From Streptomyces peucetius (GTDB lineage: Bacteria > Actinomycetota > Actinomycetes > Streptomycetales > Streptomycetaceae), in assembly GCF_025854275.1 (NCBI RefSeq), contig NZ_CP107567.1, forward strand, positions 682,001 through 746,000: DNA of 64,000 nucleotides, written 5' to 3'. This document shows positions 1 through 9,869 of the stretch, piece by piece. Made by a program: the position numbers and the translations under genes. The notes below the pieces were generated by a model. It saw only the letters and a program-made list of their open reading frames with translations. It was not told where the DNA came from and did not search any database. The stretch's first letter is position 1; every line of letters starts with the position of its first letter.

Positions 1-1
1 C

Positions 2-313
2 CTCGAGTTCATGAAGTTCATGACCAGCGACGAGGAGCAGCGGATCCTCTGCACGACGTACGGCTCGATACCGCCGGTCAAGGCCGCCCAGAACGACCCT
101 GCCTTCGACCGCCCCGAGCTGAAGGTGCTCCGCGACACCCTCGCCACCAGCGCCGCCCCGCTCCCCCAGGTGCCGAGCGAGTCGCAGTTCGAGACCGTCG
201 TCGGCACCGCGGTCAAGAATCTGTTCGCCGCGGCCGCCGGCGGCAAGCCGGTGACCACCGAGTCCGTCAAGGCCGAACTGGCCAAGGCGCAGCAGCAGAT
301 GCCGCAGCAGTGA
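2..313 (+). CDS. Sugar ABC transporter substrate-binding protein, C-terminal part
   Basis: The reading frame is open from the first bases of the window, so only the last ~103 residues are present and the start lies outside. The fragment has the look of the C-terminal lobe of a CUT1-type extracellular solute-binding protein, with a GSIPPVKAA stretch and a Lys/Ala/Gln-rich tail. The main support is context: its TGA stop overlaps the GTG start of the first of two sugar permease genes, the usual binding-protein/permease/permease order. It would be a lipoprotein on the outer face of the membrane delivering a sugar to the permeases. The ligand cannot be read here; the GH1 beta-glucosidase at the end of the operon suggests a beta-glucoside such as cellobiose. 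Confidence 0.8.
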   Translation, partial: LEFMKFMTSDEEQRILCTTYGSIPPVKAAQNDPAFDRPELKVLRDTLATSAAPLPQVPSESQFETVVGTAVKNLFAAAAGGKPVTTESVKAELAKAQQQMPQQ

Positions 314-1320
314 GTGACACCCTCATGAACACGACCGTCGACCCGGAAGTGCGGGAGCGGGCCGTGCGCAAGGACACCCCCGGGGCGGCGCGTGGCCCGC
401 GCCGCCCCGGGCGGCTGCGGCGCTCCGCACTGCCGTACCTCCTGCTGCTCCCGGCCCTTCTCCTGGAACTCCTGATCCATCTGGTGCCGATCGCCCTCGG
501 TATCGCGATGAGCTTCAAGGAGCTGACCCAGTTCCACCTCCGCGACTGGGGGGCGGCCCCTTGGTCCGGGCTGGACAACTTCGAGGTCGCCGTCGACTTC
601 GACGCCCCCGTAGGCGAGGCCCTGCTCACATCGTTCGTCACCACGTGCCTGTTCACCGTCCTGTCGGTCGCGCTGTGCTGGCTGCTGGGGACCGCCGCCG
701 CGGTCTGCATGCAGGAGAGCTTCAAGGGCCGCGGCTACCTGCGGGCGCTGTTCCTCGTCCCGTACGCGCTGCCCGTCTACGCCGCCGTGATCACCTGGGC
801 GTTCATGTTCCAGCGCGACAACGGCCTGATCAACCATGTGCTGCACGACCAGTTGGGCCTCACCGACAGCCCGTCGTTCTGGCTGATCGGCGACAACAGC
901 TTCTGGGCGCTGCTGATCGTCTCCGTGTGGAAGGGCTGGCCGTTCGCCTTCCTCATCGTGATGGCGGGTCTCCAGAACATCCCGCGGGAGCTGTACGAGG
1001 CCGCTGCCCTCGACGGGGCGGGTGTGTGGCAGCAGATCCGGCGGATCACCCTGCCGTCGCTGCGGCCGGTCAACCAGGTGCTGGTGCTGGTGCTGTTCCT
1101 GTGGACGTTCAACGACTTCAACACGCCGTTCGTGCTCTTCGGCAAGGCGGCGCCGGAGGCGGCGAACCTCATCTCCATCCACATCTACCAGTCGTCGTTC
1201 GCCACCTGGAACTTCGGCACGGGCTCCGCCATGTCCGTGCTGCTGCTGGGCTTCCTGCTGCTGGTGACCGCCGTGTACCTGGTTGTCACCTCGCGCGGGA
1301 GGAAGGCGTCCGATGTCTAG
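310..1320 (+). CDS. CUT1 sugar ABC transporter permease (MalF/CebF type)
   Basis: This 336-residue integral membrane protein is the first permease subunit of a carbohydrate importer. A charged cytoplasmic N-terminus (about residues 1-40) is followed by roughly six hydrophobic segments. The EAA loop that docks the ATPase is visible at about residues 222-245, with ELYEAAALDGAG followed by RRITLP. The GTG start overlaps the stop of the binding-protein gene (GTGA), and the gene runs into the second permease with an 8-base overlap, so the three are one operon. No ATPase gene is present; streptomycete CUT1 systems commonly share the MsiK ATPase encoded elsewhere. Family assignment is firm, substrate is inferred only. 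Confidence 0.93.
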   Translation: MSDTLMNTTVDPEVRERAVRKDTPGAARGPRRPGRLRRSALPYLLLLPALLLELLIHLVPIALGIAMSFKELTQFHLRDWGAAPWSGLDNFEVAVDFDAPVGEALLTSFVTTCLFTVLSVALCWLLGTAAAVCMQESFKGRGYLRALFLVPYALPVYAAVITWAFMFQRDNGLINHVLHDQLGLTDSPSFWLIGDNSFWALLIVSVWKGWPFAFLIVMAGLQNIPRELYEAAALDGAGVWQQIRRITLPSLRPVNQVLVLVLFLWTFNDFNTPFVLFGKAAPEAANLISIHIYQSSFATWNFGTGSAMSVLLLGFLLLVTAVYLVVTSRGRKASDV

Positions 1321-2224
1321 CACCACGACGCACCGGCCGACGGCCGACGCCACGGCACACCGGCCCCGGGTGCACCGGTCCCCGATGGCAGCGCCGCGTT
1401 CGTTCCTGTGGACGCGCCGGGTCTTCCTGACCCTGCTGACCGGCTTCGTGCTGCTGCCCGTCTACGTCATGGTCTCCAGCTCACTCAAACCGCTGGAGGA
1501 CGTCTCGGGCGAGTTCCGCTGGATGCCGAGCGGGCTGACGATCCGCCCCTACGTCGACATCTGGGGGACCGTCCCGCTGGCCAGGTACTTCATGAACTCG
1601 CTGATCGTGGCGGGCGCGGCCACCGTCTGCTCGGTCGTCATCGCCGTCTTCGCGGCGTACGCCGTCAGCCGCTACCGCTTCCGGGGCAAAAGGCTGTTCA
1701 CCGTCTCCGTGCTGTCGACACAGATGTTCCCGGGCATCCTGTTCCTGCTGCCGCTCTTCCTCATCTTCGTCAACATCGGCAACACGACCGGCGTCGCCCT
1801 CTTCGGCTCGCGCGGCGGGCTGATCCTCACCTACCTGACGTTCTCGCTCCCCTTCTCCATCTGGATGCTGATCGGCTACTTCGACTCGGTCCCCAGGGAG
1901 CTGGACGAGGCCGCGCTCGTCGACGGCTGCGGACCGGTGAAGGCACTGTTCCGTGTCGTCGTGCCGGCCGCCGTCCCGGGGATCGTCGCCGTCGCCGTCT
2001 ACGCGTTCATGACCGCGTGGGGCGAGGTCCTCTTCGCCTCCGTCATGACGAACGACACGACCAGGACCCTGGCCGTCGGCCTCCAGGGCTACTCGACACA
2101 GAACGACGTGTACTGGAACCAGATCATGGCCGCCTCGCTGGTCGTCTCCGTCCCCGTGGTGGCGGGCTTCCTGCTGCTCCAGCGCTATCTGGTCACCGGG
2201 CTCACCGCCGGCGCCGTGAAGTGA
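1313..2224 (+). CDS. CUT1 sugar ABC transporter permease (MalG/CebG type)
   Basis: Second permease subunit, 303 residues from the ATG at 1313, chosen because GGAGGAAGG sits just upstream; an in-frame ATG at 1283 would give a long overlap with the preceding gene. About six membrane segments are visible. The EAA loop reads [12 protein letters not shown] followed by FRVVVP at about residues 198-222, the signature of binding-protein-dependent permeases. It should pair with the upstream permease to form the transmembrane channel. The gene is followed after 46 bases by a GH1 glycosidase, which fits import and cytoplasmic hydrolysis of a beta-linked sugar. Confidence 0.93.
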   Translation: MSSTTTHRPTADATAHRPRVHRSPMAAPRSFLWTRRVFLTLLTGFVLLPVYVMVSSSLKPLEDVSGEFRWMPSGLTIRPYVDIWGTVPLARYFMNSLIVAGAATVCSVVIAVFAAYAVSRYRFRGKRLFTVSVLSTQMFPGILFLLPLFLIFVNIGNTTGVALFGSRGGLILTYLTFSLPFSIWMLIGYFDSVPRELDEAALVDGCGPVKALFRVVVPAAVPGIVAVAVYAFMTAWGEVLFASVMTNDTTRTLAVGLQGYSTQNDVYWNQIMAASLVVSVPVVAGFLLLQRYLVTGLTAGAVK

Positions 2225-2270
2225 CCGGCGCACCTTGCCACCCCCCTGCTCTCCTTCGGAAAGGACGTTC

Positions 2271-3638
2271 GTGACCGAGTTCACCGACCTCGCCGCCCTC
2301 CCCCACGACTTCGCCTGGGGCACCGCCACATCGGCCTACCAGATCGAGGGCGCGGCCGCGGAGGACGGCCGGTCGCCGTCCATCTGGGACACGTTCTCGC
2401 ACACGCCCGGCAAGATCGACCACGACGACAACGGTGACGTCGCCTGCGACCACTACCACCGCTGGCGCGAGGACATCGCGCTGATGCAGCAGCTCGGCAC
2501 GAACGCATACCGCCTCTCCGTCGCCTGGCCGCGCGTCGTGCCCGGCGGCGACGGCCCGGTCAACACCCGCGGGCTCGACTTCTACGACCAGCTGGTCGAC
2601 GGACTCCTCGAGGCGGGCATCACCCCGTCCGTGACCGTCTACCACTGGGACCTGCCGCAGGTCCTCCAGGACCGCGGCGGCTGGCCGAAGCGCGACACCG
2701 CGCACCACCTCGCCGCCTACGCCTCCGCCGTCGCCGAACGGCTCGGCGACCGCGTCAGCCACTGGGCCACGCTCAACGAGCCGCTGTGCTCGGCCTGGAT
2801 CGGGCACTTGGAGGGCAGAATGGCGCCCGGTCTGACCGACCTCACCGCCGCCGTCCGCGCCTCGTACCACCTGCTGCTCGGACACGGCCTGGCCGCCCAG
2901 GCGATCCGGGCGGCCGCGCCCGGCGCGCAGATCGGCATCGTCAACAACCTGTCCACCGTGGCACCGGCGAGCGACAGTGAGGCGGATCTGGCCGCCGCCC
3001 GCCGGATGGACGGCCACACCAACCGCTGGTGGCTCGACCCCGTCCACGGCCGCGGCTTCCCGGCCGACATGCTCGACGTGTACGGCGTGGAACTGCCCGA
3101 GCGGCCCGGTGACATGGAGACGATCGCCGCGCCGCTGGACTGGCTCGGGCTCAACTACTACTTCCCGGCCGTGGTGACCGACGACCCCACGGGCCCCGCG
3201 CCGTTCGCCCGGCAGATCGCCCGACCGGGTGTACGGCGCACCGGCATGGACTGGGAGGTCGACGCGAACGGCCTCGAGGCTCTGCTGCTCCGCCTCACCG
3301 ACGAGTACGGCGCCCGCAGGATCTACGTCACGGAGAACGGCTCGGCCTACCCGGACACCGTGCGCGCCGACGGCACCGTCGACGACCCCGAGCGCGCCCG
3401 CTATCTGGAGGAGCATCTGGCGGCCTGCGCCCGCGCCGCCGGCAAGGGCGCCCCGCTGGCCGGCTACTTCGCCTGGTCGCTGCTGGACAACTTCGAGTGG
3501 GCGTACGGCTACGACAAGCGCTTCGGCCTGGTCCACGTCGATTACGCCACCCAGCGCCGCACCGTCAAGGGCAGCGGCCACCACTACGCCGGCCTGATCC
3601 GCGCCCATGCGGCGGCCCGGTCCGGCCGGGCGGCCTGA
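2271..3638 (+). CDS. GH1 family beta-glucosidase
   Basis: Family 1 glycoside hydrolase of 455 residues, a complete (beta/alpha)8 barrel. The N-terminus carries the GH1 signature [13 protein letters not shown] with [12 protein letters not shown] after it. The acid/base glutamate is in the TLNEP motif (about residue 170) and the nucleophile in YVTENGS (about residue 360); the C-terminal WSLLDNFEW aglycone-site motif is also present. The GTG start at 2271 follows GGAAAGGAC. There is no signal peptide, so the enzyme acts in the cytoplasm on sugar brought in by the upstream ABC transporter, probably cellobiose or another beta-glucoside. This order (binding protein, two permeases, GH1) matches the ceb-bglC arrangement of streptomycetes. 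No CebR-type regulator is in the window. Confidence 0.93.
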   Translation: MTEFTDLAALPHDFAWGTATSAYQIEGAAAEDGRSPSIWDTFSHTPGKIDHDDNGDVACDHYHRWREDIALMQQLGTNAYRLSVAWPRVVPGGDGPVNTRGLDFYDQLVDGLLEAGITPSVTVYHWDLPQVLQDRGGWPKRDTAHHLAAYASAVAERLGDRVSHWATLNEPLCSAWIGHLEGRMAPGLTDLTAAVRASYHLLLGHGLAAQAIRAAAPGAQIGIVNNLSTVAPASDSEADLAAARRMDGHTNRWWLDPVHGRGFPADMLDVYGVELPERPGDMETIAAPLDWLGLNYYFPAVVTDDPTGPAPFARQIARPGVRRTGMDWEVDANGLEALLLRLTDEYGARRIYVTENGSAYPDTVRADGTVDDPERARYLEEHLAACARAAGKGAPLAGYFAWSLLDNFEWAYGYDKRFGLVHVDYATQRRTVKGSGHHYAGLIRAHAAARSGRAA

Positions 3639-3824
3639 CCACCCGACCGGGTCCGCCGGGGCCGCGGCCGCTCACCGGCCCCGGCCCCGGCCGCGCACCG
3701 GCCGTCGGTGTGTCCATCGCGCCGCTCGCGAGCCAGTCGGCCGCGGAGGTGCCACAGTGGCGGTGGAGAAGTCCGTGCGCCTCGACGGAACCGAGCGCGG
3801 ACGTGGTGCAGAAGAGGTGGTCTT

Positions 3825-5357
3825 GTGACATCGGATGCGTCCGGCGGGACCCCGCCGAGCGGTGTCCGACCGCTCGCAGCAGGCGACCTCTCCGGCCGAC
3901 AGCGGTGGCAGGCGCTCGCCGTCTGCCTCATGGCCGGTTTCATGACACTGCTGGACGTCTCGATCGTCAATGTGGCGCTGCCGTCCATCCGTGACGGGCT
4001 CGACGCGCCGGAGGCCGTCCTGCAATGGGTGCTGTCCGGGTACGCGCTGGCCTTCGGACTCGTTCTGGTGCCGGGCGGGCGCCTCGGCGACGCACGGGGC
4101 CGGCGTGCGGTGTTCATGCTGGGGCTTGCGTTGTTCACCCTGGCCTCGGCCGCCTGCGGTGCTGCCCAGTCGGGCACCTGGCTGGTCGTCGCCCGGGTGG
4201 CGCAAGGCTTCGCGGGAGGTCTGATCACGCCCCAGATCTCGGCGCTGATCCAGCAGATGTTCCCCGACCACGAACGCGGTCGCGCCTTCGGCGTCTTCAG
4301 CACCGTCGTCGCTGTCTCCACCGCGGTCGGTCCCCTGCTCGGCGGACTGATCATCCAGCTCGCCGGGGCGCAGGAGGGATGGCGCTGGGTGTTCTACGTG
4401 AATCTCCCGCTGGGCGCGATCTGTCTGGTCCTGGCCAGGCGGCTCCTGCCGGACACCCCTTCGACGGGCCGGATCACCGTGCGCCGGCTCGACCCCGTCG
4501 GTGTCGTGCTGCTCGGGGCCGGGGTGCTGACGCTGCTCCTGCCGTTCGTCCAGACGCACCAGTGGGAGGGGCCGTGGAAGTGGCTGCTGCTCGTCCCCTC
4601 CGCGGTGCTGCTCGCATGCTTCGCGGGCTGGGAGCGCCGCTGGCGGGAGCGCGGCGAGGAGCCCGTACTGGATTTGTCGCTGTTCCGGGTCCGCAGCTAC
4701 TGGCTCGGATGCCTGCTCATCCTCTTCTACTTCGCCGGATTCACCTCGATCTTCTTCGTCTCCACGCTCTACCTGCAGAGTGGTCTGCACTACAGCGCCC
4801 TGCTGGCCGGGGCCGCCATCACGCCGTTCGCCGTCGGCTCGGGCCTCTCCGCGTGGGTGGGGGGCCGGCTGGTCAGCCGTTTCGGCAAGCCCCTGATCAC
4901 CGTCGGTCTGACGACGGTCGCGGTGGGGCTCGCCGGGACCGCGCTCGCCGTCGGACTGGTTCCGGGTCCGGCGGCCGGATGGGCCATGGCGGGTCCGCTG
5001 CTGGTCGCCGGACTGGGCAGCGGCCTGGTGATCGCGCCGAATCAGACCCTGACCCTGGAGCAGGTGCCGGTGGGGGCCGCGGGCAGTGCCGCGGGCACGC
5101 TGCAGACGGCGCAGCGGGTCGGCTCCGCCGTGGGGATCGCCGCCGTCGGGTCGGTCTTCTTCGCCCACCTCGGCCAGGGCGACTGGGCCTCCGCGTTCAA
5201 CGCCGGCCTGATCGTGTCGACTGCCTTCGTCGTCGCCGCCCTGGTCATCTCGATGGCCGACGTCGTCGGACGCAGACTGCGCCCGCTGCCGCCGGCCATG
5301 GCGCCGGCCGGCGACCGAGGCGCCGGGGAACGCCGCCACGGCGTGCCGGAGGCCTGA
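3825..5357 (+). CDS. MFS drug-resistance transporter, DHA2 (14-TM, EmrB/QacA) type
   Basis: A 510-residue membrane protein with about 14 hydrophobic segments and the DHA2 features: LDVSIVNVALPSI in helix 1, a GGRLGDARGRR loop 2-3 (motif A) and WRWVFYVNLPLG in helix 6 (the QacA-type family signature). The GTG start at 3825 follows AAGAGG. It is monocistronic by position, 186 bases after the beta-glucosidase stop, and converges on the next gene; the two stop codons abut exactly at 5357/5358. Expected role is proton-driven export of a small molecule or drug. No regulator is adjacent, and substrate cannot be inferred. Confidence 0.9.
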   Translation: MTSDASGGTPPSGVRPLAAGDLSGRQRWQALAVCLMAGFMTLLDVSIVNVALPSIRDGLDAPEAVLQWVLSGYALAFGLVLVPGGRLGDARGRRAVFMLGLALFTLASAACGAAQSGTWLVVARVAQGFAGGLITPQISALIQQMFPDHERGRAFGVFSTVVAVSTAVGPLLGGLIIQLAGAQEGWRWVFYVNLPLGAICLVLARRLLPDTPSTGRITVRRLDPVGVVLLGAGVLTLLLPFVQTHQWEGPWKWLLLVPSAVLLACFAGWERRWRERGEEPVLDLSLFRVRSYWLGCLLILFYFAGFTSIFFVSTLYLQSGLHYSALLAGAAITPFAVGSGLSAWVGGRLVSRFGKPLITVGLTTVAVGLAGTALAVGLVPGPAAGWAMAGPLLVAGLGSGLVIAPNQTLTLEQVPVGAAGSAAGTLQTAQRVGSAVGIAAVGSVFFAHLGQGDWASAFNAGLIVSTAFVVAALVISMADVVGRRLRPLPPAMAPAGDRGAGERRHGVPEA

Positions 5358-6458
5358 TCACGTGGCCGTGGTCTCGGCGACGACCAGGTCGGTCACCGCT
5401 TTCACGCCGCCTTGGGCGAGGGCCCGCCGCTGCCGGTCGGCCGGCGTGCCCTCCTGCAGCCGCCGGTGCACCAGCGACACCACCTCCCGGTCGTCGCCGG
5501 CGGCCTCCAGCGCGGGCGTGATGTGTTCCATGAGCAGTGCGACGACGTCGCCGGCGCTTCTGCGCTCCCCCGTCGCGGTGATCAGGTGACCGTTGAGTCC
5601 GTGCCGGGCGGCCTGCCAGTTGGCGGCCTGCGCGACCTCGGGCGGTCCGGTGACCACCGGCATTCCGGCCTCGGCCTCGTGGATCGCCACGGTGACCAGC
5701 GCGCGCACGATGCCGGCGAACATGACCGCGTCGTCGGCCCGCAGCTGCACGTCGGGGCAGCGTACTTCGACGGTCGGGAAGCGGTCGGAGAGCCGGGCCT
5801 GCCAGTACAGCTGCCCGGTGTCGGAGACGATGCCGCTGGCCCGCAGCGTCTCGACGCGCTGCTTGTGGTCCGCGAGGTCGCGGAAGACGGGCGGCGGCCC
5901 GCTGACGGGCCAGCGGCCGAAGATCACGGTGCGCCAGCTGGCGAAGCCGGTGTCCCGGCCGTCCCACAGCGGTGAGTTCGCGGACATGGCGACCAGTACG
6001 GGCAGCCAGCCGCGGAGACGGTTCAGGACCGCCACCCCGGTTTCCCGGTTCGGCACCCCCGCGTGCACATGCATGCCGTTGACCAGTTGCTCGGCGACCA
6101 GTTGCGGGGCCTGTACCCGCATGGCGCGATAGCGCGGCTGCTCGGTCACCAGCGCCGACACGGCTCCCCGCAGCGGCGGTGTGGCGCAGGCCGCGAGCCG
6201 GCACCCGTTCGCCTCCGCGGCCGCGCCGACCGCGTGCCGCATGCGCAGCAGATGCCCGCCGACCTCCTCGAGGTCCTTGCAGACGGGGGTGACCGCTTCC
6301 ACCTGCACCTGCAGGAGCTCCGAGTGCAGTTCGTCCGCGTCGAGGATGGGCGCCAGACCGGCGGCCGCGCGTACCTGCTCCGCGAGCGGCACCGGCACCC
6401 CGGTCTCCGGGTCGAGCAGCAGATATTCCTCTTCCACCCCAAGGGTGACCGGTTCCAT
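5358..6458 (-). CDS. Carboxylate-amine ligase / glutamate-cysteine ligase family 2 (YbdK type)
   Basis: Predicted 366-residue ATP-dependent carboxylate-amine ligase of the GCS2/YbdK family. The N-terminal [12 protein letters not shown] motif carries the glutamates that bind metal-ATP in this fold. HVHAGVPN and [10 protein letters not shown], further in, are also characteristic. E. coli YbdK has weak glutamate-cysteine ligase activity; actinomycete genomes carry many such paralogues and most have no known substrate. The start at 6458 is chosen because the family's conserved N-terminus begins there; longer in-frame starts upstream add low-complexity Arg-rich residues. The gene is monocistronic and convergent with the MFS gene on its left. 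Confidence 0.88.
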   Translation of the reverse strand: MEPVTLGVEEEYLLLDPETGVPVPLAEQVRAAAGLAPILDADELHSELLQVQVEAVTPVCKDLEEVGGHLLRMRHAVGAAAEANGCRLAACATPPLRGAVSALVTEQPRYRAMRVQAPQLVAEQLVNGMHVHAGVPNRETGVAVLNRLRGWLPVLVAMSANSPLWDGRDTGFASWRTVIFGRWPVSGPPPVFRDLADHKQRVETLRASGIVSDTGQLYWQARLSDRFPTVEVRCPDVQLRADDAVMFAGIVRALVTVAIHEAEAGMPVVTGPPEVAQAANWQAARHGLNGHLITATGERRSAGDVVALLMEHITPALEAAGDDREVVSLVHRRLQEGTPADRQRRALAQGGVKAVTDLVVAETTAT

Positions 6459-6648
6459 CGGCCCAGTGTCACGGGCCGGGTCGCGGGAACCGCGCAGGAC
6501 ACAGGACGGTCGCCGGACGGTCGCCCGAAAGGCGTCCTCCGCCGTCGGCGCCTGTTCCCGGCGCGGGCGGTGAGAACACACGCGTCCCACCCGTATGGCG
6601 GCCAAGAACGCGTGCCGGGAGCGGACTGGCTCCGCGACGCGCAGGCCA

Positions 6649-6674
6649 TGCGGTATTCCTGGCTGGATACCGCA
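6649..6674. repeat. Inverted repeat in the 6459-6808 gap
   Basis: TGCGGTAT and ATACCGCA form perfect 8-base arms around a 10-base spacer in the 350-bp space between the divergently transcribed ligase and HpnR-like genes. It could be an operator for either gene or a leader hairpin of the latter. Nothing else is supported in this gap. Confidence 0.35.
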
Positions 6675-6808
6675 GGGAGGCTTATCGATCACACGTACGC
6701 GGTCCGACGTCGATGCAGCCACCGCAGCCGTCGCCGCACGACACGGCGCACGGTGCCGTACGGGCGCCGATACCGGCGGCTCTGCTCTTCACCCTGTGGG
6801 AGTTCCAA

Positions 6809-8320
6809 ATGCGCGTCATGCTCGTCCACCCGAGCGCCCTGATGTACTCGGAGATCTTTCTGCGACTCGAACCGCTGGGCCTGGAACGGGTGGCGGCGGC
6901 GGCGCGTGCCGCGGGACACGAGGTCCGCGTGGTGGACCTTCAGGTTCTTCCGCATTCGCTGCTGGAACGGGAGATGCGCTCCTTCGCGCCCGAAGCGCTG
7001 GGAATCTCGCTCAATTATCTGGCGAACATCCCCGAGGCGATCGACATCGCCCGGGAGGTCAAATCCGCCTCGCCGGGATGTTTCGTCTTCTTCGGCGGGC
7101 ACAGCGTCTCCTTCATCGCGGAACATGTACTGGAGCAGGCCGAGGGGGCGGTCGACGCGATCGTGCGCGGCGAGGGCGAGCCGGCGGTCGCGCCGCTGCT
7201 CGAGGCGGCACGCTACGGCGGCCTGAACACCGTGCCGGGGGTCGTGTGCGCGGACGGCCGCGGACCGGCGCCCCGTCTGCTGGACGGCCTCGACGACCTG
7301 CCGCCCGCCCGGGATCTCATGCGCAGACGCAACCGCTACTTCATCGGCGAACTCGATCCGTGCGCCTCCATCGAATTCACCCGGGGCTGCCCGTGGGACT
7401 GCTCCTTCTGTTCCGCGTGGACGTTCTACGGGCGCAGTTACCGCAAGGCGTCGCCGGAGGCCGCCGCCGAGGAGATGGCGACCATTCGTGAGCCCAACGT
7501 CTTCATCGTCGACGACGTGGCGTTCATCCGGCCGGAGCACGGTCACGGCATCGCCGCCGAACTGGAACGCCGGAGAATCCGCAAACAGTATTACCTGGAG
7601 ACCCGGAGCGACGTACTCCTGCGGAACGAGGAGGTCTTCGAACGCTGGACCCGACTCGGTCTCCGCTACATGTTCCTCGGCATGGAGGCGATCGACGCGG
7701 AAGGGCTGGACCTCTACCGCAAACGCGTCAGCCCGGACGAGAACTTCCGCGCCCTGGAAGCCGCCCGTCGCATGGGAATCATGGTGGCCATCAACCTGAT
7801 CGTGGATCCCGCCTGGGACGAGGAACAATTCCGGCTCGTACGGGAGTTCGCTCTTTCCGTTCCGGAGATCGTGCATCTCACGGTGATGACGCCGTACCCG
7901 GGAACGGAGATCTGGCACACGGAGGCCCGGCAGCTGACCACGCGTGACTACCGGCTCTTCGACATCCAGCACGCGGTCGTCCCCACGAAGCTTCCCCTCG
8001 ACGTCTTCTACCGGGAACTCGTACGCACCCAGGGCGTGCTGAACCGCAAGCACCTCGGGCTGAGCAACGCCTTCGGGGCCATGGGCGTCCTGGGGCGCAA
8101 TCTCCTGCGCGGGCAGACGAACTTCGCCCGGATGCTGTGGAAGTTCAGCCGCGTGTACAACCCAGAGCGCCAGATGGCCGACCACCGCCGGCCCGTCCGC
8201 TACGAACTGCCGCTGCCCACGCGTCGCGACACGACACCGCAGCGGCAGGACCTGTACATCCACACCAAGCCGCAGTCGACACGGCGCCGGGCGGCCGACC
8301 CCGAGCCCGACGGGGTGTGA
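6809..8320 (+). CDS. hpnR: B12-binding radical SAM protein, HpnR-like (hopanoid C-3 methylase)
   Basis: Predicted 503-residue class B radical SAM enzyme. The N-terminus (about 1-130) is a cobalamin-binding Rossmann domain. The radical SAM core begins with GCPWDCSFC, where C194, C198 and C201 would hold the 4Fe-4S cluster. The opening MRVMLVHPSALMYSEIF and the following LRLEPLGLERVAAAAR resemble what I recall of hopanoid C-3 methylase HpnR, which methylates the A ring of hopanoids in the membrane. ATG 6809 is chosen because the family motif begins there; upstream in-frame codons add unrelated residues. No other hopanoid genes lie in the window. An MFS gene follows 4 bases downstream and is probably co-transcribed. 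Radical SAM/B12 class is certain; the substrate is less so. Confidence 0.8.
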   Translation: MRVMLVHPSALMYSEIFLRLEPLGLERVAAAARAAGHEVRVVDLQVLPHSLLEREMRSFAPEALGISLNYLANIPEAIDIAREVKSASPGCFVFFGGHSVSFIAEHVLEQAEGAVDAIVRGEGEPAVAPLLEAARYGGLNTVPGVVCADGRGPAPRLLDGLDDLPPARDLMRRRNRYFIGELDPCASIEFTRGCPWDCSFCSAWTFYGRSYRKASPEAAAEEMATIREPNVFIVDDVAFIRPEHGHGIAAELERRRIRKQYYLETRSDVLLRNEEVFERWTRLGLRYMFLGMEAIDAEGLDLYRKRVSPDENFRALEAARRMGIMVAINLIVDPAWDEEQFRLVREFALSVPEIVHLTVMTPYPGTEIWHTEARQLTTRDYRLFDIQHAVVPTKLPLDVFYRELVRTQGVLNRKHLGLSNAFGAMGVLGRNLLRGQTNFARMLWKFSRVYNPERQMADHRRPVRYELPLPTRRDTTPQRQDLYIHTKPQSTRRRAADPEPDGV

Positions 8321-8324
8321 CGGC

Positions 8325-9506
8325 GTGAGCGCCGGCCGGCGACCGGGCTATCCGGCCGCCGCCGCCGTGTTCGCCGTCGGGATGGCCGGGACGACGCTGC
8401 CCACGCCGCTGTACGGGCGGTACCAGGAGCAGATCGGGTTCTCCGAGCTGATGGTGACCGTCGTCTTCGCCACGTACGCCGCCGCTGTCATCGGGGTGCT
8501 GCTGGCGGCGGGCAACTACTCGGACACGGCCGGCCGGCGGCCCGTCCTGCTGTTCGCCATGGCCCTGTCGGCCGCGAGCGCGGGATGCTTTCTGCTCCAG
8601 AGCGGTCTGCCGCTGCTCTTCGCGGGACGGCTGCTGTCCGGCGGCGCGGCCGGCCTGCTGAGCGGCGCGGCGACGGCTGCCGTGATCGAACTCGCCGGTC
8701 CTCGTCACAAGGCGCGGGCCGCTTTCGCCGCCACCGCGGCGAACATGGGTGGCCTGGGTTGCGGCCCGCTCCTCTCCGGCATCGTCGCGCAGTACACCCC
8801 CTGGCCGCTGACGCTGCCGTTCTGGATCCATCTGGGGCTGGTGGCCCTTGCCTCGGGGATCATCCTGATGCTGCCGGAGACCGTGGCGGACACACGACGA
8901 TGGCCGCCGCCCGCACCGCAGGGGGTCAGGGTGCCGCCCGAGGTGAAGGGGGTCTTCGCGCCGGCCTCGGTGGCCGCGTTCGCCGGCTTCGCACTGCTCG
9001 GGCTGTTCACGGCGGTCGCGCCGAGCTTCACGTCACGGACGCTGGGGGTGCACAACCTCGCCGTGTCGGGCGCGGTGGTCTTCTGCGTGTTCTTCGCGTC
9101 GACCCTGGGGCAGTACTGGACTGGGCGGATCGGCGCGCGACGAGCGCTGCCCGTGGGATGCGGCGTCCTCGTCGCCGGGCTGGTGCTGGTGGCGTCGTCA
9201 CTGATCGCAGAGTCCATGCCGCTGCTCGTCCTGGGCGCCTTGTGCGGCGGCGGTGGTCAGGGCCTGGCCTTCCGCGCGGCACTCGCCCTCATCAGCGGCG
9301 CGGCTCCCGCGCGGCACCGCGGCGGCACCATCTCGGCGTTCTTCGTCGTCGCCTACGCGGGGATCTCGCTGCCGGTGGTCGGCGTCGGCGCGCTGGCCAC
9401 ATGGCTCGGACTGCGCCCGGCCGGGCTGATCTTCACGGCCTTCGTGATGCTGCTGGCGGCCTGCGCGGGAACGTACGCCGCGCGCAGGCCGCCGGCGGGG
9501 GCGTGA
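8325..9506 (+). CDS. MFS transporter (12-TM)
   Basis: A 393-residue major facilitator protein with about 12 hydrophobic segments. It opens with a short basic N-terminus, then AVFAVGMAGTTLPTPLYGRY; a YSDTAGRRP loop between helices 2 and 3 is motif A. The GTG start lies 4 bases after the stop of the HpnR-like gene, so translation is probably coupled. Proline-rich LPTPLY in helix 1 is common in actinomycete exporters of this subgroup. Role is inferred as export of a small molecule; no link to hopanoids can be shown. Confidence 0.87.
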   Translation: MSAGRRPGYPAAAAVFAVGMAGTTLPTPLYGRYQEQIGFSELMVTVVFATYAAAVIGVLLAAGNYSDTAGRRPVLLFAMALSAASAGCFLLQSGLPLLFAGRLLSGGAAGLLSGAATAAVIELAGPRHKARAAFAATAANMGGLGCGPLLSGIVAQYTPWPLTLPFWIHLGLVALASGIILMLPETVADTRRWPPPAPQGVRVPPEVKGVFAPASVAAFAGFALLGLFTAVAPSFTSRTLGVHNLAVSGAVVFCVFFASTLGQYWTGRIGARRALPVGCGVLVAGLVLVASSLIAESMPLLVLGALCGGGGQGLAFRAALALISGAAPARHRGGTISAFFVVAYAGISLPVVGVGALATWLGLRPAGLIFTAFVMLLAACAGTYAARRPPAGA

Positions 9507-9869
9507 CCGCGGCGCGCGCTCATGCGCGACGCGCCGCAGACGGTCGTATGGTCAGGCGGTCAGGCGGTCAGGGCTCGATGCCCACGTCCTCGCGGTGGCT
9601 CCATGCTTCCTCCCGCGCCGCGCTCAGGGCGGGCCAGTGATGGTCGCCGGCCCGTGCGCGCACCCGCGACGGCGGTGCCGAACGTGGCGAGCGTCGCGAG
9701 ACAGCCGCCGAGCGGTCACTCCTCGTCGGGCGAGTAGCCCTCGAGGTGTGTGTGGGCACGCGTCTGGTTGCTGGTTGCGGGCATGTGCTGACCGTCCATG
9801 ACGGCAGCTGCCGGGCTACCGCTCGGGACCCGGCCAAACAGTACGGAGCGCCTGCGCGCCGCCCACGCG
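9507..9869. other. Gap with possible tiny or decayed reading frames
   Basis: No convincing gene. On the minus strand 9716-9799 could encode a 27-residue peptide ending in HLEGYSPDEE, which looks like a natural acidic C-terminus but has no ribosome binding site. Another minus-strand frame ending at 9568 reads HHWPALSAAREEAWSHREDV, also protein-like. These may be remnants of lost genes. A GGTCAGGC-type short direct repeat lies near 9550-9575. Confidence 0.3.

Noticed and set aside
3672..5339. Long open frame on the minus strand opposite the MFS gene
   Set aside because: It is rich in Arg, Gly, Asp and Gln with no domain pattern, the usual mirror of a high-GC gene on the other strand. The same holds for long antisense frames opposite the glycosidase, mnh, copA and asnB genes.
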